The notes: generated from the sequence alone by a model not told the origin. DNA of 64,000 nucleotides from JANRKB01 sp033763695 (GCA_033763695.1 JANRKB010000043.1:248001-312000), one strand, 5' to 3'. Shown: positions 32,466 through 41,996, numbered from the stretch's first letter. Program-made: numbers and translations.

Positions 32466-34238
32466 ATGAAGACTCATGCGTTGCGGGGTGGCCGGTTCGT
32501 ATCCGCTGTCACGAGCGCGATGTTGCTCTGCGCAGCAACAAGTCTTCCACTCTCAATCGCGAAGGCGGGCGAAACGCGAGTGGAAAGGCGTGTGATTGCA
32601 CGCCAAGGCGACCCTGCGCCAGGATTGCCGGGAAAGTTCTTCAACGGAATCATCAGTGAAGGTCCGTCTATCGGGCCGTCGGGACACGTCGCGTTCCGAT
32701 CGGACCTCAACGGCGAATCGAACTACTACTCGCTCTGGTGCGGCCTGCCCGGCGCGCTCGGGCTGGTCGCCCGTGCTTACGCGCAGGCCCCTGGCTTTCC
32801 TGCGGGAGTGAACCTGGACGTCCCGCGTGCGCCGGTTGGTATTGACCCGCAAGGACGCGTTGGTTTCTACGCGAACCTGTGGGGCAATGCCGTGCCAACG
32901 TCTCAGTGGGCGACGTTCTGGGGCGGGCCAGGAGGCGTAACGCCGCTGCTCCGGCAAGGCGCGGAGGTGCCATGGGTGACATCAGGCGTCTTGGCGAGCT
33001 CCTACTTCCAGCCGCCGCTGCTCGGAGGCGGCACGGCGGTGCTTTCGGCGAGCACGACGAGCAACAACAGCAACGGCTCGGTCGGCATCTGGCAGACGAC
33101 GCCGAGCGGGCTGCAACTCATCATGCGGCAGGGTGCAAGCGCGCCGGGTATGCCGGTCGGCGCTGTCTTCTACGGAACCGGCTTGCCGTCTCGCCCGCTC
33201 GTGAACAGCAGCGGCGATGTCGCGTTCTGGGCACAAGTCACCGGTGGTGGCGTGGACTATCTCACGAACGATCGCGGCATCTGGATCCGCCGCAACGGCG
33301 TGCTGTCGTTGGCGTTCCGAGGCAACGCGCCCGTGAGCGGGTTTGGAACCGGGGTCACGTTGATCTACCCAGACCTCAGAGCGTTTGCGATCGACGGCAG
33401 CATCGCCTTCTTCGGCGACTTGAAGTTCAACAACGGGCAGAACAATCAATCGGCACTCTGGTGGGGCAAGCCTGGGGACTATCGACTCGTTGCGCGGCTC
33501 GGCGCGCAGGCCGCGGGCGCGCCTGTCGGCGTCGTCCACGGCAGCTTTACGTTCACGAGGCCGATGCTCGCGGGCGAGTTCATGGGATTCACGTCGTCGC
33601 TCTTCGGACCGGGCGTGAACTCAAGCAACTCCGACGCCTTTTTTCTTGGACGGCGCGACAACGTTCGCATGGTCATCCGCCAGGGCGATCAGGTGCCCGG
33701 CATGCCCTCAGGTGTCGTCTTCGCGAGTATCTATGATGGCTTTGCGATGAACGCGCGCGGACAGATTGTCTTCCGGGCCACGATCGCGGGGCCGGGCATC
33801 ACGACCGCGAACGACGAAGGCATCTGGGCGACCGACTCGCGCGGCCACATCGTGCAGGTCGCTCGGCAGGGAACACCGATCACGGCGATGACTGCCAACG
33901 GCACGAGCGTGTCGTTGCCGGTCGTGTTGCTCTCGATCCTCGCGGATTCGGGCGGCGAAGATGGGACGCCAACGAGTATCAATGCCGCGGGGCAAGTGGC
34001 GTTCTATGTCTACACCGATCCCGCGCAGGCAAGCAGCCAAGCCGCGATCATCCGTGCGGACATCATCGAGCCGTGCGTTGCGGACTTCAACGAGGATGGG
34101 TTCCTCGACTTCGCCGACTTTGATGACTTCGTCGGCGCGTTTGAGGGCGGGCTCGCCACGTCGGACATCAACGCCGACGGATTCCTGACGTTCGATGACT
34201 TCGATGCATTCGTCGCGGCGTTTGAGGCTGGGTGCTGA
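32466..34238 (+). CDS. Secreted protein with repeated RQGDPAPG-type motifs and dockerin-like end
   Basis: 590 residues from ATG 32466 (AGGGGGC upstream). Signal peptide of about 35 residues ends at AKA. Repeats of VIARQGDPAPGLPGKFF, LIMRQGASAPGMPVGAVFYG and MVIRQGDQVPGMPSGVVFAS, each preceded by a (V/I)AF segment, mark at least three beta-propeller or beta-sandwich blades. I do not recognise an enzyme here. The last 55 residues are two calcium-loop repeats, ADFNEDGFLDFADFDDFV and SDINADGFLTFDDFDAFVAA, ending FEAGC. This dockerin-like unit is shared with the proteins at 49973 and 62315. Its stop is 3 bases from the convergent gltX stop. Confidence 0.8.
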   Translation: MKTHALRGGRFVSAVTSAMLLCAATSLPLSIAKAGETRVERRVIARQGDPAPGLPGKFFNGIISEGPSIGPSGHVAFRSDLNGESNYYSLWCGLPGALGLVARAYAQAPGFPAGVNLDVPRAPVGIDPQGRVGFYANLWGNAVPTSQWATFWGGPGGVTPLLRQGAEVPWVTSGVLASSYFQPPLLGGGTAVLSASTTSNNSNGSVGIWQTTPSGLQLIMRQGASAPGMPVGAVFYGTGLPSRPLVNSSGDVAFWAQVTGGGVDYLTNDRGIWIRRNGVLSLAFRGNAPVSGFGTGVTLIYPDLRAFAIDGSIAFFGDLKFNNGQNNQSALWWGKPGDYRLVARLGAQAAGAPVGVVHGSFTFTRPMLAGEFMGFTSSLFGPGVNSSNSDAFFLGRRDNVRMVIRQGDQVPGMPSGVVFASIYDGFAMNARGQIVFRATIAGPGITTANDEGIWATDSRGHIVQVARQGTPITAMTANGTSVSLPVVLLSILADSGGEDGTPTSINAAGQVAFYVYTDPAQASSQAAIIRADIIEPCVADFNEDGFLDFADFDDFVGAFEGGLATSDINADGFLTFDDFDAFVAAFEAGC

Positions 34239-34241
34239 GGT

Positions 34242-35918
34242 TCAGCCCTTGCACTCAAGCAGGCAGCGCTGGATACGGATGATTGAACGCTGGCGGCCCA
34301 GCAGCACGAGCGTCTCGGCGATGCCGGGGCTGACGGTGGTGCCCGTGAGGGCGACGCGGAGCGGCTGAGCGAGCACGCCCGCGTTGGCGAGCTTGTGTGC
34401 CGCGACGACTTCCTCGAAGTATGCGCTGAGACGTTCGACAGTCCATGCCGCGTCGGTGAGCTGAGCGAAATCGGCGGCCATGCGGCGCAGATGATCAAGC
34501 CCGGCGTTGCTGTTGGCGAGCAGGTTCTTGTCGACGGCGGCGCGATCGAACGGGTATGACGCGTCGGCGGTGAAGAGGAAGCGGGTTGCAGCGATGATGT
34601 CGCGCAGGGTCTTGGTACGCGGGCGGAACGTCTTGGCGAGCAGCGTTGCGCTGGGGCCGGCAAGGAATGCGTTGAGCTCGGCGGGGGCGTGCGTCGCCGC
34701 CCACGCGCGCAGCTCGCTGAGGAACTGCTCGTCGCTGAGCTTCGCGATGGCGTCGGCGTTGAACGAGAGCAGCTTCTTGCGGTCAAAGCGGGCGTTGCTC
34801 TTGCCGATGCGCTCGACGTTGAAGTTCTTGGCGAGGAAGTCCATGTCGAACTTCTCGATGTTCTCGCCGGGGTTCCAGCCCAGGAGCGCGATGAAGTTGC
34901 AGATGACGCCGGGGAGATAGCCCGCGCGGCGGAAATCATCAACGCTCACCTCGGGCAGCGCGAGGCTCTGCTGGGCCGCGAGGGCTTCGAGCTGGCCGGT
35001 TTCAAGCTGGCGCTTGGTGTCGCCGAGCCAAGCGGAGAAGGATGCGTTGTCGATGATCTCGGGCACGGGGGACGCGGTGATGTTGCGATCCTTCATCGCC
35101 TTACGGGCGGTCTGGTCGCGCTCGCGCTTGCTCATCTTCGCGCCGGCGTCGTTGAAGATCAGCGGCATATGCGCGTACATCGGCGTGCGATAGCCCAGCG
35201 CCTTTTGCAGTGCGACGTGCTTGGGCGTGTTCATGAGGTGCTCTTGGCCGCGGAGCACGTGGGTAACACCCATGTGCTCATCGTCGACCACGACGCCGAA
35301 GTGATAGGTGGGGAAGCCGTCGGCCTTGCGGAGGACGAAGTCATCGACTTCGCTCGCGCTGAAGGACACTTCGCCGAGGACTTGATCGACGACGGAGACG
35401 GCCTCTTCACGGGCGCGGAAGCGAACGACATGCGGCTCGCCCTTGGCGATTCGCTCGCGTTGATGGGGCACGCTGAGGATTTTGTCGGCGGGCGGATGGA
35501 AGCGGAAGGTCTGGTTGGCGGCCTGGGCGGCGGCGCGCAGGGCCTTGAGTTCGCTCTCGGGCGTGAAGTCGGCGTAGGCGATACCGCGCTCGATCATGTC
35601 ATCGACGACCTTGTTGTAGATGGGCAGTCGCTTGCTCTGGTAGTAGGAACCGACATCGCGGCTTTGGCCGCCGATGGTGCGGTTGTGCCAGTCGAGTGCG
35701 GGGCCGTCATCCCATTCGAGGCCGAGCCACGCGAGGTCTTCGAGGATGCCGCGGGCTGAGGCTTCGGAGGAGCGGGCCTGGTCGGTGTCCTCGATGCGGA
35801 TCATGAAGCGGCCGCCGAGCTTCTTGGCGAAGGCCCAGCAGAAGAGGGCGGTGCGGGCGCCGCCGATGTGCAGGTGGCCGGTCGGGCTGGGAGCAAAACG
35901 AGTGACGGCGTTGGACAT
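34242..35918 (-). CDS. gltX: Glutamyl-tRNA synthetase
   Basis: 558 residues from ATG 35918. Class I synthetase signatures: FAPSPTGHLHIGGARTALF (HIGH-type) at residue 8 and AKMSKRERD (KMSKS) at about 270. The KMSKRERD loop precedes a long C-terminal anticodon-binding part with TRFLFTADASYPFDRAAVDK. Length exceeds the usual 470-500 residues because of an insertion around residues 285-330. Charges tRNA-Glu, and in many bacteria also tRNA-Gln for the GatCAB route; no glnS or gat genes are in the window. The upstream extension to 36026 lacks domain residues. Confidence 0.95.
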   Translation of the reverse strand: MSNAVTRFAPSPTGHLHIGGARTALFCWAFAKKLGGRFMIRIEDTDQARSSEASARGILEDLAWLGLEWDDGPALDWHNRTIGGQSRDVGSYYQSKRLPIYNKVVDDMIERGIAYADFTPESELKALRAAAQAANQTFRFHPPADKILSVPHQRERIAKGEPHVVRFRAREEAVSVVDQVLGEVSFSASEVDDFVLRKADGFPTYHFGVVVDDEHMGVTHVLRGQEHLMNTPKHVALQKALGYRTPMYAHMPLIFNDAGAKMSKRERDQTARKAMKDRNITASPVPEIIDNASFSAWLGDTKRQLETGQLEALAAQQSLALPEVSVDDFRRAGYLPGVICNFIALLGWNPGENIEKFDMDFLAKNFNVERIGKSNARFDRKKLLSFNADAIAKLSDEQFLSELRAWAATHAPAELNAFLAGPSATLLAKTFRPRTKTLRDIIAATRFLFTADASYPFDRAAVDKNLLANSNAGLDHLRRMAADFAQLTDAAWTVERLSAYFEEVVAAHKLANAGVLAQPLRVALTGTTVSPGIAETLVLLGRQRSIIRIQRCLLECKG

Positions 35919-35937
35919 GGGAAGAGGACGGTAGGAA

Positions 35938-35967
35938 GCGAAAAGCCGCGGGAAATGCCCGCGGCTT
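35938..35967 (-). terminator. Intrinsic terminator after the PEP-CTERM-like gene
   Basis: Minus strand: AAGCCGCGGG, loop CATTT, CCCGCGGCTT continuing into TTTCGC. It lies between the PEP-CTERM-like stop (35995) and the gltX start (35918), so gltX is not in an operon with it. Confidence 0.85.
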
Positions 35968-35994
35968 GACGCACACCGGAATGTCTTGGTCAGA

Positions 35995-36846
35995 TTAGCG
36001 ACGGCGGCGGCCGGCGACGAGGCCACCGAGGCCGACGAGCGCGAGCGAGCCGGGCGTGGGGATCATGAAGGTCTGACCGACGCCGACGGCGACGAGGTCG
36101 GGGCCGTCCATGCCGTTGGCGGCCTGGAAGCGGAAGCCCTTGAGGTTGGTCCAGGAGGAATCAAGGCTGATGCCGACGCCGACGACGTTCTGAGCACCGG
36201 AGATTTCGAGCGTGTCGAGCGTCCAGCCGGTCTTACCGGTGCTGGCGCGATACATCATGAACGAGGAGGTGAGGCTGCCGTCGTCGTTGATGCCGAAGAC
36301 GCGCAGGTCGGAGTTTCCGCCGCGCTCAAGGATGGCGAGTTCGACGGTCTTGGTGTCGTTGTCGGCGCTGATGAGCATGCCGGGGGTGAAGAGCAGGTCG
36401 AGGGTCCAGGCGGCGGTGTCTTCGCCGTCGATGATGTACGACATGTTCTTGTAGCCGTTGAACGCGCCGAAGACTTCCTTGAGCGTGCCGGTCTTGCCCG
36501 CTTCGCCCAGGAAGGGGGTGGCGGCGTCGGCGCGATCGGGGTTGCCGGAGTAGTTGTTGTTGCTGTTCACGTCGCGCGGGATGGGCGTGTTCCAGCCGTA
36601 GGTGCCGGCGTTGTTGGTGAGCGTGCCGTCGGCGAACTTGAGGAAGTTGGAGCCATTGAAGGTGTTGGTCGCGCCGACGAAGGACATCTTGGTCAGTTCG
36701 CGGTTGCTGGCGTGCAGGACGCTGGTGGTGTTCGCGGCGTCGGTGGCGCGGAAGGTCGGTGCGGCCAGAGCGCTGCCGGCGGTGAGGGCCAAAGCGCAGA
36801 TCGAGGCGACACGGACGCTGGTGGTGCTGTTCTTGAGATTGCTCAT
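35995..36846 (-). CDS. Secreted protein with PEP-CTERM-like sorting tail
   Basis: 283 residues from ATG 36846, preceded by GGAGGA at ideal spacing. Signal peptide ends at SALAA (about residue 28). The body (about 30-255) is a beta-rich domain with SYIIDGEDTAAWTLDLLFTP and TGWTLDTLEISGAQNVVGVG, similar in style to choice-of-anchor domains. The tail FMIPTPGSLALVGLGGLVAG followed by RRRR is PEP-CTERM-like. The protein is expected to be exported, then cut and sorted by an exosortase-type enzyme. Function unknown. Confidence 0.8.
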   Translation of the reverse strand: MSNLKNSTTSVRVASICALALTAGSALAAPTFRATDAANTTSVLHASNRELTKMSFVGATNTFNGSNFLKFADGTLTNNAGTYGWNTPIPRDVNSNNNYSGNPDRADAATPFLGEAGKTGTLKEVFGAFNGYKNMSYIIDGEDTAAWTLDLLFTPGMLISADNDTKTVELAILERGGNSDLRVFGINDDGSLTSSFMMYRASTGKTGWTLDTLEISGAQNVVGVGISLDSSWTNLKGFRFQAANGMDGPDLVAVGVGQTFMIPTPGSLALVGLGGLVAGRRRR

Positions 36847-37035
36847 GGGATCCGTCCTCCAGAATGGGGCGTGGGAATCACGCCGCCGTGCTGGGAACAT
36901 GCACGACGCTTGAGCAATCACAAGCAGCGCGGGGACCGGTCTGCGGCGTGCATCGAATGCGCGGGCGCACCCACGGCGCAGACGGCACACGCGTGCGGCT
37001 GAGCCACGTCCGAGAAACGAGTCAGAAAAACTTCT

Positions 37036-37662
37036 TTATGCGCCGGTGGCGCGGAGCGGCGCGACGAAGGGTTGGCTGATCTGCTCGAAGACCGACGGGG
37101 CGACATGCATGGTGCCCCAGCGCGGGCTGCGGATCTTCATCACGCGCGTGTACTGCTCGAGGGCGACGGCACGGACGGCATACCAGCGGCCGCGATGCTC
37201 GAAGACCTCTTGGAACAGGCCGTCGGGCGGCTGCTCATCGCACCAATAGACAAAGAGGAAGGCGGCCTGGAACTCTGGCCCGAAGAGGCGTTCCCAGGCT
37301 TGGAGCGAGCGGATGTCCTCGAGCGTCACCCACGACTCAAGCCGCGCACTTGGACGATTGGGACGACCATTGGGGCTCGCGAGTTGCGGGCCGCCCGTGT
37401 GCTTTGGCTGCGGACGAGCGCGGCCGACGCGGCGGCCCTTGACCTCGGCGAGAAGGTTGATGCCGTCGCCGTAGAGCACGAAGTCGAAGGACTTGAGGCT
37501 TGCGGGGTTGTCTTCGCCGGGCGGGCTGTCGTGTCGCCAGCGGAGCGGGCCGGAGTCGGGCACGAGGGCCTTGCGGGCTTCGTCGACGGCGACGTAGGGA
37601 ATCCGGCGCGTGCGCAGCAGTTCCTCGAACGCCTGCTCGTAATGATGGCGCCGCTGGGCCAT
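37036..37662 (-). CDS. HYExAFE-family protein, PD-(D/E)XK-like
   Basis: 208 residues from ATG 37662. The N-terminus AQRRHHYEQAFEELLRTRRI is the planctomycete HYExAFE signature, followed by PYVAVDEARKAL. Next comes SFDFVLYGDGINLLAEVKGR, which has the D-x(n)-E-V-K spacing of the PD-(D/E)XK nuclease fold. The rest (LEDIRSLQAWERLFGPEFQA, FLFVYWCDEQPP) looks structured. This suggests a DNA- or RNA-cutting or binding role, but no experimental function is known to me. It diverges from pyrB with a 50-base gap. Confidence 0.75.
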   Translation of the reverse strand: MAQRRHHYEQAFEELLRTRRIPYVAVDEARKALVPDSGPLRWRHDSPPGEDNPASLKSFDFVLYGDGINLLAEVKGRRVGRARPQPKHTGGPQLASPNGRPNRPSARLESWVTLEDIRSLQAWERLFGPEFQAAFLFVYWCDEQPPDGLFQEVFEHRGRWYAVRAVALEQYTRVMKIRSPRWGTMHVAPSVFEQISQPFVAPLRATGA

Positions 37663-37712
37663 GGGTGTGGTCAGTGTACCTCGCGGCACGGAGCGGCGAT
37701 ACGCTTGGGCGC

Positions 37713-38711
37713 ATGCCGACGCCGACGCGCCATCTGACCGGATTGATGCACCTGGATGCGGCCGAGATGCGCGGGCTTCTCGCGCTGGCCAAGACGCTCC
37801 CCGCCCGTGCGGACGCGGCGTCGCTGCTCGCCGGGCGCATCGTCGCAAACTTGTTCTTTGAGGACTCGACGCGCACGCGCACAAGTTTCAGCGTGGCGGC
37901 ACATCGGCTGGGCGCGAGCGTGGTCAACCTGTCAGGGGCGGAGTCGAGCCTGAGCAAAGGCGAGACGCTCGTCGACACCGCGCGCAACATCGAGGCCATG
38001 GGTGTGGATGCGCTGGTCGTCCGTGCCAAGCAGAGCGGTGCGGCACACACGATCGCAGGCGCAGTGGCGTGCAGCGTCATCAACGCGGGCGACGGCCGGC
38101 ATGAACACCCGACGCAGGGGCTGCTCGATGCCTTCACGCTCGCGACGCATCTGAAGCGCGATGCGGCGTGGGATCTGAGCGGCGTCTCGATCGCGATCGT
38201 GGGCGATGTGGTGTCGTCGCGTGTGGCGCGATCGAACATCGCGTGCCTGACGGCGCTGGGCGCACGCGTGGTCTGCATCGGCCCGCCGGGCATGGTGCCC
38301 GCGGCGATCACCGGCGCGGCGAAGTCGCCGGGCGTGTGCGAGGTGTCGCACGACCTTGACGCGCATCTGGAGCGGTTGGATGCCGCAATGATGCTGCGGA
38401 TCCAGTTTGAGCGTCATGGGAGCGGCGCGGGAAGCGGGTCGGGCGGCGAGGCTCACAACCCGCTGCGCGATGGGCCACGCGGCGGTTCGCTGGCGTCGGT
38501 GCGCGAGTATCGCTCGCTGTACGCACTCACGCCCGAGCGTGCGGCACAGATGAAGCCGGGTGCCGTGGTGATGCATCCGGGGCCGATCAATCGCGGCATT
38601 GAACTTGATGCGGCGGTGGCCGATGGCCCGCGATCGCTGATCCTCGCGCAAGTTCGGCACGGCGTGAGCGTTCGCATGGCGGTGCTGGCGCGGTGCATTC
38701 TGGGCCTATAG
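37713..38711 (+). CDS. pyrB: Aspartate carbamoyltransferase catalytic subunit
   Basis: 332 residues from ATG 37713. Carbamoyl phosphate loop FFEDSTRTRTSF (about 50-61), GDGRHEHPTQGLLDAFTL and the C-terminal VVMHPGPINRGIEL are all present. It condenses carbamoyl phosphate and aspartate in de novo pyrimidine synthesis. A Gly/Ser-rich insertion (SGAGSGSGGEAHNP, about 235-250) sits in the 240s-type loop. No pyrI or pyrC follows. Confidence 0.95.
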   Translation: MPTPTRHLTGLMHLDAAEMRGLLALAKTLPARADAASLLAGRIVANLFFEDSTRTRTSFSVAAHRLGASVVNLSGAESSLSKGETLVDTARNIEAMGVDALVVRAKQSGAAHTIAGAVACSVINAGDGRHEHPTQGLLDAFTLATHLKRDAAWDLSGVSIAIVGDVVSSRVARSNIACLTALGARVVCIGPPGMVPAAITGAAKSPGVCEVSHDLDAHLERLDAAMMLRIQFERHGSGAGSGSGGEAHNPLRDGPRGGSLASVREYRSLYALTPERAAQMKPGAVVMHPGPINRGIELDAAVADGPRSLILAQVRHGVSVRMAVLARCILGL

Positions 38712-38884
38712 CCGGGAAAAGGCCTTCCAAAGAGAGCTCTGAGCGATGGCACGCCAACTTGCGGGTTGGTGTGAAGTGGTGCCGTCTGCGCGTCGATACA
38801 ACGCCTGTAACGCCCGGGAAGTCTGGGCAAGATGGGCAACTTTCGACGGACAACCGTCGATGGGCATGGGCCGCGGCGGGCAGC

Positions 38885-39607
38885 ATGAGCGATCAGGCGC
38901 ACGAACACGACGGCACGGCCCACGACTCCCACGTCGGCCCAGAGACGGGCGACGCGATGCTCGCGCCGACCAGCGCGGGTGAGGAAGCCGCGGGCGCGAC
39001 GCTTGCGCAGATCGCGGCCAAGAAGATCTTCACCACGGGTGAGGCCGCGACGCTGTGCAAGGTGTCGCAGCAGACGATCATCCGCTGCTTTGATTCGGGG
39101 CGTCTCACCGGCTTCCGCGTGCCGGGCAGCAAGTTCCGGCGGATTCCGCGTGATGAACTGCTGCGCTTCATGCGGGCCAACAACATCCCGACGGATGTGC
39201 TGGAGCGGGCCGATGCCGCGGGCCGGCGTAAGGTGCTCGTGGTGGACGACGACGCGACGATCGTGCAGCTCTACGTCGACACGCTGGCGACCGATCCGCG
39301 GTTTGAAGTGCGCACGGCGGGCACCGGCTACGACGCGGGCATGCTCACCGAGAGCTTCCGCCCGGATCTGATCATCCTCGATTACATGCTGCCGGACATC
39401 AACGGCAATCTTGTGTGTCAGCGGATTCGTGCACGCGAGGACTTCGCGCACACGCGCATCCTGTGCATCAGCGGCGTGGTGCGTGAGGCCGAGATCGCGG
39501 GGCTGCGGGCGGCGGGTGCTGACGACTTCCTGAGCAAGCCCTTTGACATCGCGTTGCTCATGCAGCGCGTGCGCGCCCTGACGGGGCTGGAAGCGGGGCG
39601 TGCTTGA
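38885..39607 (+). CDS. Response regulator with N-terminal MerR/excisionase-type HTH
   Basis: 240 residues from ATG 38885. Residues about 45-100 (KIFTTGEAATLCKVSQQTII to FRRIPRDELLRFMRAN) are an excisionase/MerR-like HTH. Residues about 115-235 are a receiver: KVLVVDDDATIVQLY, LIILDYMLPDINGN (phospho-acceptor D in LDYML), and ADDFLSKPFDIALLMQRVRA with the switch Lys. Having the HTH before the receiver reverses the usual order. Its stop overlaps the next start (TTGA), so it is cotranslated with the HDOD kinase, its likely partner. Without the fused C-terminal effector it may act on DNA only through the front domain. Confidence 0.88.
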   Translation: MSDQAHEHDGTAHDSHVGPETGDAMLAPTSAGEEAAGATLAQIAAKKIFTTGEAATLCKVSQQTIIRCFDSGRLTGFRVPGSKFRRIPRDELLRFMRANNIPTDVLERADAAGRRKVLVVDDDATIVQLYVDTLATDPRFEVRTAGTGYDAGMLTESFRPDLIILDYMLPDINGNLVCQRIRAREDFAHTRILCISGVVREAEIAGLRAAGADDFLSKPFDIALLMQRVRALTGLEAGRA

Positions 39608-41940
39608 ACGGGCACCTGGGCCATCGCGGGGGCGCGGCAGGGGCACAGCCCGGCGATGCCGCCCGCGCGCAGCACGTCGAACTGATCCTCGAACAGATTG
39701 AACACCTGCCCACGCTCTCACCAGTGGCGACGAAGTTGCTTGCCGTCACCAGCAGCCAGGACGCGGCGCTCTCTGATATCGCGGGACTGATCGAGATGGA
39801 CCCAGCGCTCACCGGGCGCGTGCTGGGGATGTGCCGTCGCGCCGACAAGGGCGTCGGCGAACAGATCAAGTCCGTGCGGCGCGCGGTCACGCTGCTGGGG
39901 CTTGATGCCGTGCGCGCGGCGGTGCTCTCGCTGAGCGTCTATGACGCGCTCACACCCAACGGCACGGCACAGCAGGCCGACACGCTGTTTGCAAGTGTCA
40001 GCGACGATGAACTCGACGTCTTTGATCGCATTGGTTTCTGGCGACACTCGGTGGCGACGGCCTGTGCCGCGGAGTTGATCGCGCGCAAGACGCCTGACCT
40101 GAATGTCGCGCCGGATGAGGCGTTTGTCGCGGGCATCATGCATGATGTGGGCAAGCTGGCGCTCGAACTGGTCCTGCCGCGCGCGTATGCACGCGTGCTG
40201 GGGCTGGCGCGGCGCCGCGGCAGCGATGCGGCCGAGATCGAGCACGAGATACTCGGCCTGGACCATCACACCGCCGGCAAGCGATTGCTGGAACGCTGGG
40301 GTCTGCCGCAGAGCCTGCGCGATGCGGTCTGGCTGCACGGCGCGGCACACACCGAGCGGGCGGCAGCGCAGAACCAGTACCTGGTCGCGATCATCAGCCT
40401 CGCGCGAACACTCGCGCGGTCCCTGCACTTGGGATGGGCGGGCGACTATGGCATCACGCCCGATGTCGGCGCGCTGGGCAGCGAACTGGGCATTGACGCC
40501 GCGACGCTCAACGAACTTGTCAAGCCGCTGCAGGATGTGACGGCGGCGCGCTGCACCGCGCTTGGACTGGAAGAAACCACCGGGCCGGAACTGCTGCTGG
40601 CGTCGATTGGCCGCGCCAATCGCGAACTGGCGCGGATGAATGCGACGCTGCGCGAGAAGGCGGGCGTGGCGAGTCGACACACGCACACCATCAAGGCGAT
40701 GCAGGCGTTCTTGTCGCGCGTTCGGCCCGAGGCCAACGTCACGGCGACACTGAGCGAAGTGGCACGGAGTGCCGCGGGCATCCTCGGCAAGGGCTTCTAT
40801 GCGGGCGTGTATCAACTGGAGCACGAGCCGGCGTGGCGCGTGGTGCGCTTTGGCCCACGCTTTGAGGTGACCCAGTCGCAGTTGTTCACGCCGCCGGTGG
40901 ATGCCGCGGGTGCGCGGCGTGCGCTGGCGACGATCACTGAAGGGCAATCGACGGATCACTCGGCGGGCACGAGCGTGGTGGCACTCTCGACGCTGCCGTG
41001 GATCGCGGAGCTGCTCAGCGACGGCGTGGACGTGCGAACGCTACACGCAATCGGCGTGAGCACTTCGCCCGCGGCGTTGCTGTTGCACGATCGTGCTCGG
41101 GCGTTGTCGGGGGGCGAGACCTTGCGTGCCGCGTGGGCTGCCGCGTTGGCGGGGGCCGCGGGCCGCGAAGAACTCTCACGCGTGCAAGAGCGGCTCACTG
41201 AATCGTCGCGCCAGGTCGCGACGATGCAGGCCAAGCTCGCCGAGGCGCGCGCGATGTCGAAGTTGGGCGAGATCGCGGCGGGCGCGGCACACGAGATGAA
41301 TAACCCGCTCACGACCATCACGGGGCGTGCGCAACTGCTCTCGATGCGATTGGTGGACGAGCGCGATCGCCAGGCGGCGGAACAGATCAGCAAGGCGGCC
41401 CAGCGTCTGAGCGAACTCATCACAAGTCTGCATGTGCTGAGCACGCCGCCGCAGGTGCGGCGCGTCGGGTTCGAGCCGGTGCAGGCGTGCCGCGACGCGG
41501 TGGCCGCGGCCCAGAAGCGACTGGGGCGCACGTTCGGAGCCGACATCGCGGCGAGCCTTGCGCCGGCGAGCGTGTGGCTGGATCGCGAGCTGATCGTGAA
41601 CGCGCTGGCCGAACTGCTGACAAACGCCGTCGAGGCGACCGCGACAGGACAATCGCCCGAGATTCGGATTGTGATTGAAAACACGTCCGCGGATGGCCGA
41701 CTTGAGATCAGTGTGATCGACCACGGCGTCGGGATGAGCCCGACGACGCTTCAGCACTGCTTCGATCCGTTCTACAGCGACAAACCGGCGGGTCGACAGA
41801 CGGGACTGGGCCTGAGCCGCGCACGAGCGATGCTGCAGGCGATGGGGGGACAGATCGAGATGCGATCGGCCCCGGGGACGGGAACGACGGCTCGACTGAG
41901 CATCCCCGACTGGCGCGAGCCGGTGCAGCGGGCAGCATGA
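39604..41940 (+). CDS. HDOD-GAF histidine kinase
   Basis: 778 residues from TTG 39604, overlapping the regulator stop by four bases. HDOD domain (about 30-250) with FVAGIMHDVGKLALELVLP and HHTAGKRLLERWGLP. A GAF-like region (about 370-510) follows, then the kinase: GEIAAGAAHEMNNPLTTITG (phospho-acceptor His), AELLTNAVEAT (N box), DHGVGMSPTT and GRQTGLGLSRARAMLQAMGG (G boxes). No membrane helix, so it senses inside the cell. HDOD domains are common in signalling proteins controlling nucleotide second messengers and cell state. It phosphorylates the upstream HTH-receiver protein, by inference. Confidence 0.9.
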   Translation: MNGHLGHRGGAAGAQPGDAARAQHVELILEQIEHLPTLSPVATKLLAVTSSQDAALSDIAGLIEMDPALTGRVLGMCRRADKGVGEQIKSVRRAVTLLGLDAVRAAVLSLSVYDALTPNGTAQQADTLFASVSDDELDVFDRIGFWRHSVATACAAELIARKTPDLNVAPDEAFVAGIMHDVGKLALELVLPRAYARVLGLARRRGSDAAEIEHEILGLDHHTAGKRLLERWGLPQSLRDAVWLHGAAHTERAAAQNQYLVAIISLARTLARSLHLGWAGDYGITPDVGALGSELGIDAATLNELVKPLQDVTAARCTALGLEETTGPELLLASIGRANRELARMNATLREKAGVASRHTHTIKAMQAFLSRVRPEANVTATLSEVARSAAGILGKGFYAGVYQLEHEPAWRVVRFGPRFEVTQSQLFTPPVDAAGARRALATITEGQSTDHSAGTSVVALSTLPWIAELLSDGVDVRTLHAIGVSTSPAALLLHDRARALSGGETLRAAWAAALAGAAGREELSRVQERLTESSRQVATMQAKLAEARAMSKLGEIAAGAAHEMNNPLTTITGRAQLLSMRLVDERDRQAAEQISKAAQRLSELITSLHVLSTPPQVRRVGFEPVQACRDAVAAAQKRLGRTFGADIAASLAPASVWLDRELIVNALAELLTNAVEATATGQSPEIRIVIENTSADGRLEISVIDHGVGMSPTTLQHCFDPFYSDKPAGRQTGLGLSRARAMLQAMGGQIEMRSAPGTGTTARLSIPDWREPVQRAA

Positions 41941-41996
41941 GACGGAAGCAAGGTGTTCGAATCGGTGCCTGACAAGGACGTCAGGCGAGAGAGTTG

